Positions 57,824 through 64,000 of a stretch of 64,000 nt of DNA are shown one piece after another. Below the pieces are notes generated by a model. The model was not told the origin of the DNA, searched no databases, and saw only the letters and a program-made list of their open reading frames with translations. Origin of the DNA: Bacillota bacterium (lineage in GTDB: Bacteria > Bacillota > Clostridia > Lachnospirales > Lachnospiraceae); contig JAEWCQ010000038.1 in the NCBI GenBank assembly GCA_023390555.1, forward strand, positions 1 to 64,000, in the 5' to 3' direction. The translations under genes were made by a program, and so were the position numbers. Each line of letters begins with the position of its first letter. Within the stretch, counting starts at the first letter, position 1.

Positions 57824-58747
57824 ATGTACTATTTTATTGTGAATAAGACGTCCGGAAGCGGAAAATCAGTCAAAGTATGGAAGGAAGTAGAACAGGAGTT
57901 AAAAAACAGAAAAATCCACTATCGTGCCTATGAGACAAATCATAAGGGGCATGCAGGGAAACTGGCGGATCGGATCTGCAAAAAAGAAGAGGAGCGCATT
58001 TATCTGATTGTAGTCGGCGGGGATGGAACCGTCAATGAAGTGCTCAATGGTATGCATCATTTTGATAAGATTGTTTTCGGCTATATCCCAACCGGGTCCG
58101 GCAATGATTTTGCAAGAGGTATGAAGATTCAGGGAAAGCCAAAGGAAAATCTGATTCGGATTTTGGAAGAAAAGCAGATTGTACCGACCGATATCGGAGA
58201 AGTCTGGTGGAAGGGCTGCAGAAAAAAACGCCTGTTTGCCATCAGTTCCGGTGTCGGCATCGATGCCGATGTATGTAAGCAGGCGTTGCAGTCACGCTTA
58301 AAAAAGGTGCTCAATAAGATCGGGCTTGGTTCTCTGACCTATCTCTGTTTGGCTGTAAAGTCATTGTTTACAATGCCGACGACTACTGCAAGCGTGACAT
58401 TTGATGATACAACAGTCCGGCATTTTGAAAAGATGATATTTATTGCGGGAATGAACCAGCCTTATGAGGGTGGCGGGATTCCCATGGCACCGAATGCTTC
58501 CGCGGCAGATGGAAAACTGTCCGTCTGTTGCGTATGGGGAATTCCAAGATATAAAGCATTTTTCCTGCTTCCATTTCTGATGTTCGGGAAGCAGGAGAAA
58601 ATCAAAGGTTTTGAAGTGATTGAATGCCGGAAATTTGATGTGCATATTGCGCAGAAGATGGTTCTGCATGCCGATGGAGAGTATTGCAGCGAGGTGCAGG
58701 ATATGAAGTTCGCATGTTTGCCGGAAAAGCTGAAAATCATATTATAA
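57824..58747 (+). CDS. Diacylglycerol kinase-family lipid kinase
   Basis: The 307-aa protein has the DAGK catalytic domain with GGDGTVNEVLNG near residue 66 and PTGSGNDFARG, and the C-terminal domain typical of DgkB/YegS-type soluble lipid kinases. It would phosphorylate diacylglycerol or a related lipid for recycling. ATG 57824 has GGGGAAG upstream. It stands between malQ and spoIVA; relation to either is unclear. Confidence 0.9.
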   Translation: MYYFIVNKTSGSGKSVKVWKEVEQELKNRKIHYRAYETNHKGHAGKLADRICKKEEERIYLIVVGGDGTVNEVLNGMHHFDKIVFGYIPTGSGNDFARGMKIQGKPKENLIRILEEKQIVPTDIGEVWWKGCRKKRLFAISSGVGIDADVCKQALQSRLKKVLNKIGLGSLTYLCLAVKSLFTMPTTTASVTFDDTTVRHFEKMIFIAGMNQPYEGGGIPMAPNASAADGKLSVCCVWGIPRYKAFFLLPFLMFGKQEKIKGFEVIECRKFDVHIAQKMVLHADGEYCSEVQDMKFACLPEKLKIIL

Positions 58748-58750
58748 AAA

Positions 58751-58780
58751 GGTCTAAAAGAAATACCCTTTTCATACAAT
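58751..58780 (+). promoter_or_regulatory. Sigma-E-like promoter of spoIVA
   Basis: The -10 CATACAAT (58773-58780) matches the sigma-E consensus well; a weaker GGTCTAA (58751-58757) stands 15 nt upstream in the -35 position. SpoIVA is made in the mother cell under sigma-E in Bacillus and Clostridia. Confidence 0.72.
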
Positions 58781-58837
58781 ATATCAAAATAGCCATGCAG
58801 AATACAGGGCATAAGATTGTATGGAAGGGGTATATTT

Positions 58838-60325
58838 ATGGACAATTTTAATACAGGTACCTATGATATGTATCGGGATATCAGTGCCCGGACCAATGGT
58901 GAAATCTACATTGGTATCATTGGGGCTGTGAGAACCGGAAAGTCGTCCTTCATCAAACGATTTATGGAGTTGATGGTACTTCCGTTTATGGAAGATGAGA
59001 ACAGTAAGGCAAGGGCCATTGATGAGATGCCGCAGGCAGCTCAGGGCAAGACCATTATGACAACGGAGCCAAAATTCATTCCAAAGGATGCGGCACAAAT
59101 TAATCTTGGAGATGATGCGCAGGTAAAAGTACGGCTGATCGATTGTGTCGGATATATGGTGGAAGGTGCATCCGGTCATCTGGAAAACGGCGTGGAACGG
59201 ATGGTGAAGACCCCCTGGTTCGATCATGAAATACCGTTTACACAGGCAGCAGAGATTGGAACGAAGAAAGTCATCAATGACCATGCAACCATTGGAATCG
59301 TTGTGACAGCAGATGGAAGTTTTACCGATATTCCAAGGCAGAACTATGTAAAAGGGGAGGAAGAAACGGTTAAAGAGCTGAAAAAGATCGGCAAACCGTT
59401 TGTTATTCTGCTCAATTCCGTAAAGCCGTACAGCGACGAGACCGTAAAACTGGCGGATGAATTAAAAGAAAAGTATCAGGTCAGTGTATTTCCGGTCAAC
59501 TGTGAGCAGCTTCGCAAAGAAGATGTCAATACGATCATGAAGGGAATTCTCTACGAATTTCCGGTTGCAAAGATCGATTTCTTTCTTCCGAAGTGGGTGG
59601 AAATGCTGGACGGAAATAACCGGATCAAACAGAATGTGGTTGAGAATGCCAAAAAGGTAATGAATGAAATTACCTATACAAAGGATGCGGTCGGGTACAA
59701 CTTCGAACCGGAGGGCGAATTTATCACGCGCATGAAACTCGACGGCATGCAGCTGGAAAATGGAACGGCATCAGTACATATGGACATCGACGATAAATAT
59801 TATTATGAAAATATGAGTGAACTTACAGGGATTGAGGTGAACGGCGAATATCAGCTCATTTCCATGATCAAAGAGCTGGCCGCAAAGCATAAGGAATATG
59901 AGCAGGTTGCAGATGCAATGCAGGCTGTCCGGATGAAAGGATATGGTGTGGTGACACCGCAATTATCGGATATTCGGATGGAGGAGCCCGTACTCATCCG
60001 CCACGGTAACAAGTTTGGCGTAAAAATGAAGGCAATTTCACCGTCTGTCCATATGATTAAGGCAAATATTGAAACAGAGATCGCGCCCATCGTTGGCAGT
60101 GAGGAACAGGCAAATGATCTTATCAATTATATTAAAGATGGACAGAAGACAGCGGAAGGTGTATGGAGTACGAATATTTTCGGCAAATCGGTCGGTGAAC
60201 TGATGGAAGACGGTATCCGCAGTAAGATATCAATGATGGACGATGAAAGTCAGCTGAAACTGCAGGATACGATGCAGAAAATTGTCAACGACAGCAATGG
60301 CGGGCTTGTATGTATTATCATCTGA
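58838..60325 (+). CDS. spoIVA: Stage IV sporulation protein A
   Basis: SpoIVA is the ATP-driven polymer that forms the base of the spore coat on the forespore surface. The 495-aa protein has the Walker A GAVRTGKS at 29-36, an SIMIBI-type ATPase domain, a middle domain and a C-terminal membrane-anchoring tip ending GGLVCIII. The length is close to that of the B. subtilis protein (492 aa). ATG 58838 with GGAAGGGG upstream is chosen. It is the clearest sign that the organism forms endospores. Confidence 0.97.
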   Translation: MDNFNTGTYDMYRDISARTNGEIYIGIIGAVRTGKSSFIKRFMELMVLPFMEDENSKARAIDEMPQAAQGKTIMTTEPKFIPKDAAQINLGDDAQVKVRLIDCVGYMVEGASGHLENGVERMVKTPWFDHEIPFTQAAEIGTKKVINDHATIGIVVTADGSFTDIPRQNYVKGEEETVKELKKIGKPFVILLNSVKPYSDETVKLADELKEKYQVSVFPVNCEQLRKEDVNTIMKGILYEFPVAKIDFFLPKWVEMLDGNNRIKQNVVENAKKVMNEITYTKDAVGYNFEPEGEFITRMKLDGMQLENGTASVHMDIDDKYYYENMSELTGIEVNGEYQLISMIKELAAKHKEYEQVADAMQAVRMKGYGVVTPQLSDIRMEEPVLIRHGNKFGVKMKAISPSVHMIKANIETEIAPIVGSEEQANDLINYIKDGQKTAEGVWSTNIFGKSVGELMEDGIRSKISMMDDESQLKLQDTMQKIVNDSNGGLVCIII

Positions 60326-60360
60326 TTTCCCGAAAGAAAAGCAGATTGTCCATTTTGGCA

Positions 60361-60400
60361 ACAGGTAAAGTATGAAAGCATGCTTACCTGTTGTTTTTTT
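60361..60400 (+). terminator. Terminator after spoIVA
   Basis: ACAGGTAAAGTATG and CATGCTTACCTGT (60379-60391) pair with a single bulged A around AAAG, followed by TTGTTTTTTT. Confidence 0.9.
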
Positions 60401-60450
60401 GCCGGGAAAGTAAATTCTTTGTAAAAAATCAGAACTTTCGGGACAGGAAC

Positions 60451-60479
60451 TTGAAACGGAAAAGAGAATGGTATATGAT
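60451..60479 (+). promoter_or_regulatory. pheA promoter
   Basis: TTGAAA (60451-60456) and TATGAT (60474-60479) are spaced by 17 nt, leaving a very short leader of about 18 nt before ATG 60504. No leader regulation is visible. Confidence 0.82.
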
Positions 60480-60503
60480 AGTAAAAAACTAAAGGTGGCA
60501 GAC

Positions 60504-61634
60504 ATGAGAGACTTATTCGAGATAAGAAATGAAATAGATGAAGTGGATGCACAGCTTGTTTCATTATATGAAAAACGAATGAAATTGGCGGAACAGGTTG
60601 CAGAATATAAGATTTCCGTGGGTAAAAAAGTATTTGACCGGGAGAGGGAAGAGACAAAGCTGAAAAAAGTGGCGGAACTTGCGGGAGATCCGTTTGCCAG
60701 AAACGGTGTGATGGAGCTGTTTGAACAGATTATGAGCATGAGCCGCAAGCGGCAGTACCAGCTTTTGACGGAGCATGGGATTTTGGCCAAAACAGATTTT
60801 ACCGAGGTGGAAAAGCTTCCGCAGGAACAGGTGAAAATCGTGTTCCAGGGAGAGGAAGGTGCAAACAGTCAGATTGCGATGCATGCGTATTTTGGTGAGG
60901 ACGTGGAAAGCTGTCATGTGGAGACATGGCGCGATGCCATGGAGGCAATTGCAGGAGGAACTGCGGATTATGCCGTGCTTCCGATTGAAAATTCATCTGC
61001 GGGAATCGTATCGGAAAATTATGATCTGCTGATGGAATATGACAATGTAATAGTCGGAGAACAGATTTTGAAAATAGATCACTGCCTGCTTGGACTGCCG
61101 GAGGCAGAATTGTCGGATATCAAGCGTGTCTATTCACATCCGCAGGCATTGATGCAGTGCAGTAAATATTTGGAGGAACACCGCTGCTGGGATAAACACA
61201 GTGTAAAAAATACCGCAGTGGCTGCAAAAAAGATAAAAGAAGACGGAGATCTCTCGCAGGCTGCAATTGCAAGCAAACCGAATGCGGAAATCTATGGGCT
61301 TAAGATTTTAAAAGAAGAATTTCAGAATAATGTAAATAACAGCACGAGATTTGTCATTGTGAGCCGGAAAAAACTGTTTGTGACCACTGCGGATAAAATT
61401 AGTATCTGTTTTGAGATACCGCACGAAAGCGGCTCTCTGTATCATATGCTTTCCCATATTATTTACAATAACCTGAACATGAATAAGATTGAATCCCGGC
61501 CGATTCAGGGAAAGAACTGGGAATATCGATTCTTTATCGATTTTGAAGGAAACTTAAATGACGGGGCGGTACAGAATGCACTGCGGGGAATTGTGGAAGA
61601 GGCAGCCCGGCTGCGTGTTCTGGGAAACTATTAA
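60504..61634 (+). CDS. pheA: Bifunctional chorismate mutase/prephenate dehydratase
   Basis: This P-protein makes phenylpyruvate from chorismate. The 376-aa protein has an AroQ chorismate mutase domain (1-85, EIRNEIDEVDAQLV), a prephenate dehydratase domain (about 110-290, with FQGEEGANSQIA and NNSTRF) and a C-terminal ACT domain with the ESRP phenylalanine-sensing motif. The GAxG glycine is preserved as EEGANS. ATG 60504 has AAAGGTGG upstream and fits family starts. Confidence 0.95.
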   Translation: MRDLFEIRNEIDEVDAQLVSLYEKRMKLAEQVAEYKISVGKKVFDREREETKLKKVAELAGDPFARNGVMELFEQIMSMSRKRQYQLLTEHGILAKTDFTEVEKLPQEQVKIVFQGEEGANSQIAMHAYFGEDVESCHVETWRDAMEAIAGGTADYAVLPIENSSAGIVSENYDLLMEYDNVIVGEQILKIDHCLLGLPEAELSDIKRVYSHPQALMQCSKYLEEHRCWDKHSVKNTAVAAKKIKEDGDLSQAAIASKPNAEIYGLKILKEEFQNNVNNSTRFVIVSRKKLFVTTADKISICFEIPHESGSLYHMLSHIIYNNLNMNKIESRPIQGKNWEYRFFIDFEGNLNDGAVQNALRGIVEEAARLRVLGNY

Positions 61635-61655
61635 GGATAAATAAAAGGAGACATC

Positions 61656-62954
61656 ATGGAAAGTACACAAGATTTAATCCTGTATAAAAATTTTGAAAAC
61701 GGAACATTATTTGAAGACTTTACCTGGATCATGGAAAATTACAAGAACGAATACTACAACAGAGCGGATATCCGGGCGTTGTATTATGAATGTCTGAACC
61801 AGCTGATGGAACTTGCGGTCAGCCATGGCTTCGAAGGCAACTTATTTCACTGCTACCTGACGTTTCTTATGGTGAATCACGAGAATGCCTACAGCAAGGC
61901 ATGTGAGATGAGAGGCAGTGTCGAAGGAACCGTAAATCAGGTTGCACTGCATGATTTTACAATACTGAAAGGACTGTTTGATTTTCCGCTGAAGGATATG
62001 CTTACCTATCTTGAAGTGAATGAACTGGATATGATCGAAAACTTTACCAGTATCAACGGAAACGGCACAGTATTTAATCAGCGGATCCGCGATCGGATCT
62101 GTGAACTGGCGCTCCGCCTGAAACAGTCGCAGAGTACAGAGTCATTCAAAGAGACTGTGACCGGCTTCTACCGGGATTTCGGTGTCGGAAAGCTCGGATT
62201 GCACAAGGCATTCCGCATCCTACACGATGAGAATGGAAGACCGGATCTGGAACCGGTCACCAGAATTGCCCATGTGAAGCTCGATGATCTGGTTGGATAT
62301 GAAATAGCAAAAAAGAAACTGATCGATAATACGGAGGCATTTGTAAAGGGCAAAGAGGCAAATAACTGCCTGCTGTTCGGGGATGCAGGTACCGGAAAGT
62401 CCACAAGCATCAAGGCAATCGCAAATCAGTATTATGAAGACGGTCTGCGCATGATTGAAGTCTACAAGCATCAGTTTCAGGATCTGCATGCGATCATTTC
62501 CATGATCAAGAACCGGAACTACAAATTTATTATCTATATGGATGATTTGTCTTTCGAGGAATTTGAGATTGAGTATAAATATCTGAAGGCGGTCATTGAA
62601 GGCGGTCTTGAGAAAAAACCCGAAAATGTGCTGATTTATGCCACTTCGAACAGAAGACACCTGATTCGTGAAAATTTTTCTGACAAAGAAGAAATCCGTC
62701 AGGATATGCATACATCGGATACGGTTCAGGAGAAACTGTCTCTGGTTGCACGTTTTGGCGTATCCATTTATTTTGGCTCTCCGGATAAAAAGGAATTTCA
62801 GGAAATTGTTAAGGTACTGGCAAACAGGCAGAGTGTCCATATCACGGAAGAAGAATTGCTTGCAGAAGCAAACAAATGGGAGCTCTACCATGGCGGACTT
62901 TCGGGCAGAACCGCACAGCAATTCATCAATTATCTGCTTGGAAAGCAGGAATAG
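61656..62954 (+). CDS. DUF815-family AAA-type ATPase
   Basis: The 432-aa protein has a helical N-terminal domain (1-190) and a C-terminal AAA-type ATPase with Walker A GDAGTGKST (about 240), Walker B IIYMDDLSFEE and a sensor motif IYATSNRRHL. DUF815 proteins are widespread in bacteria, but their role is not settled. GGAG is upstream, and it is close to pheA and ppx. Coexpression with ppx is likely; a link to phosphate or DNA metabolism is speculation. Confidence 0.88.
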   Translation: MESTQDLILYKNFENGTLFEDFTWIMENYKNEYYNRADIRALYYECLNQLMELAVSHGFEGNLFHCYLTFLMVNHENAYSKACEMRGSVEGTVNQVALHDFTILKGLFDFPLKDMLTYLEVNELDMIENFTSINGNGTVFNQRIRDRICELALRLKQSQSTESFKETVTGFYRDFGVGKLGLHKAFRILHDENGRPDLEPVTRIAHVKLDDLVGYEIAKKKLIDNTEAFVKGKEANNCLLFGDAGTGKSTSIKAIANQYYEDGLRMIEVYKHQFQDLHAIISMIKNRNYKFIIYMDDLSFEEFEIEYKYLKAVIEGGLEKKPENVLIYATSNRRHLIRENFSDKEEIRQDMHTSDTVQEKLSLVARFGVSIYFGSPDKKEFQEIVKVLANRQSVHITEEELLAEANKWELYHGGLSGRTAQQFINYLLGKQE

Positions 62955-62971
62955 AGAAAGGAAACATGCGT

Positions 62972-64000
62972 ATGAAAACATTTGCAGCAATCTATGTCGG
63001 TTCTTATGAAATCAGTCTGAAAATATTTGAGCTTGCGGCAAAAAAAGATATTCGTGAGATCGACCATATCCGTCACAGGATCGAGCTTGGAAAGGACGTA
63101 TACGGAAGCGGATATATCGGCTACGAACTTGCGGAAGAGATGTGCAATGTGCTGCAGGAATTCAATACGCTCATGAAAGGCTATAAAGTAGATGATTACA
63201 GTCTCTGTTGCGGACCGGTCATAAGTGACGCAAAAAATGAATTGTTTATCTTAGATCAGATCGAACTGCGGACGGGATTGAACGTCCAGATTTTAAGCAA
63301 TTCCGAACACCGTTTTATCAGCTATAAATCTGTCGCATCCAAAACAGAATTTGATCAGATGACGCAGAAGGGAGCCGCTGTCGTGGATGTGGGCGGAGGA
63401 AGCCTGCAGATTACACTTTTTATCAAAGGCAATGTGGTAACGACACAGCATCTTATGATCGGAACCATGCGTGTGCGGGAAAAGCTTTCTGCGATTGAGA
63501 AGGTGGTCACCCATGTAGAAGATCAGATTCAGGAACTGATTGATAAAGAACTGGAAGTGTTTAAAGCACTGTACCTGAGGGATCGTGAAATCAAATATGT
63601 GATCCTGATGGGCGACTATATTGTGGAACTGATGAAGCGGGTCGAGAAAAGTAAGGCATTGACCATTGGTGCGGACAGTTTTATCCGTTACATGGATAAG
63701 CTGAACCGAAAGAGGATTGAGGACATTGCGGATGAACTGAATCTGTCGAATGACCGTGATCCGCTGGTCATTCCTGCGATTGTACTGTACAAAAGGCTGG
63801 TACAGGAGCTGAATGCACAGGAAATTTACGTACCCGGCGTCAGTATTAATGATGGAATTGCCTACGACTATGCACAGCGGCATAATATTGTAAAGGCGAA
63901 CCATGATTTTGAAGAAGATGTCATATCGGCAGCAAGGAATATGTCAGACCGTTACTGGGGGTATAAAACACACATCAATGCACTGACGGAAATGTCGGTT
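62972..64000 (+). CDS. Ppx/GppA-family exopolyphosphatase, 3' end outside window
   Basis: The frame stays open to the right window edge (343 codons). The domain starts AAIYVGSYEISLKIFE and has the phosphate-binding DVGGGSLQIT near residue 137, the ASKHA fold of Ppx/GppA enzymes that hydrolyse polyphosphate or pppGpp. Family members have DxGS near the start; here it is VGSYE. ATG 62972 is chosen, with AAAGGA 9 nt upstream; ATG 62966 would be too close. C-terminal half cannot be assessed. Confidence 0.88.
   Translation, partial: MKTFAAIYVGSYEISLKIFELAAKKDIREIDHIRHRIELGKDVYGSGYIGYELAEEMCNVLQEFNTLMKGYKVDDYSLCCGPVISDAKNELFILDQIELRTGLNVQILSNSEHRFISYKSVASKTEFDQMTQKGAAVVDVGGGSLQITLFIKGNVVTTQHLMIGTMRVREKLSAIEKVVTHVEDQIQELIDKELEVFKALYLRDREIKYVILMGDYIVELMKRVEKSKALTIGADSFIRYMDKLNRKRIEDIADELNLSNDRDPLVIPAIVLYKRLVQELNAQEIYVPGVSINDGIAYDYAQRHNIVKANHDFEEDVISAARNMSDRYWGYKTHINALTEMSV

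Noticed and set aside
1..64000. CRISPR arrays, insertion sequences, prophage or integrative elements
   Set aside because: No regular spaced repeats, transposase, integrase or phage structural genes were seen; composition and operon structure look uniform.

Overview
The window looks like chromosomal DNA of a motile, spore-forming, anaerobic Firmicute, most likely a member of the Lachnospiraceae (Roseburia/Agathobacter-like). The evidence is a Bacillus-type flagellar and chemotaxis operon running into rpsB-tsf, the sporulation gene spoIVA behind a sigma-E-like promoter, maturation genes for [FeFe]-hydrogenase, T-box and FMN riboswitch control, strong AGGAGG-type ribosome binding sites and intrinsic terminators. 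No phage, insertion sequence, integrase or CRISPR array was seen, so this is mostly core genome. Both edges cut genes: flhF on the left and a Ppx/GppA phosphatase on the right.

Layout. 1-11813: flhF, flhG, a PilZ protein, cheB-cheA-cheW-cheC-cheD, fliA (sigma-28), FapA-like DUF342 and four small poorly known proteins, one SwrB-like and one with a YceG-like domain. 11828-13786: rpsB-tsf with a strong promoter, a structured leader and a bidirectional terminator shared with a minus-strand tRNA-Val(CAC). 13932-16492: polar amino-acid ABC importer. 16567-17367: signal-less NlpC/P60 peptidase. 17378-21566: TM1266-hydE-hydG-hydF behind a promoter and terminator. 21668-24021: Leu(CTC) T-box and a 2-isopropylmalate synthase fused to an AraC-type DNA-binding domain. 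24014-25026: HxlR regulator and nitroreductase. 25194-26005: GreA-like factor and a small unknown protein. 26099-29872: FMN riboswitch and ribD-ribE-ribBA-ribH. 30040-31794: fruR-fruK without a PTS permease. 32059-37119: two-component system with an ABC exporter. 37138-37401: acylphosphatase. 37425-38656: unknown polytopic membrane protein flanked by two FadR/GntR-like palindromes. 38819-41392: cbiM-cbiQ-cbiO metal ECF importer. 41453-48401: Trp(TGG) T-box and trpEGCFBAD. 48422-49129: BirA box and bioY. 49126-50385 (minus): CLC anion transporter. 50564-51716: class II aldolase and a redox-type cysteine protein. 51830-57742: malE-malF-malG, LacI-type regulator and malQ. 57824-64000: lipid kinase, spoIVA, pheA, a DUF815 ATPase and partial ppx.

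How the genes work together. Most units pair a metabolic pathway with its own cis-acting sensor: leucine and tryptophan synthesis with T-boxes, riboflavin with an RFN element, biotin uptake with a BirA box, fructose and maltodextrin use with local repressors and visible operator repeats. The most unusual object is the LeuA-AraC fusion, in which a leucine-feedback enzyme carries a complete DNA-binding domain and could itself be a transcription factor. Second-tier observations are the rpsB leader, the bioY promoter embedded in the trp terminator, the paired FadR-like dyads, the leader before the hydrogenase maturation operon, and a short element that recurs directly after terminators.
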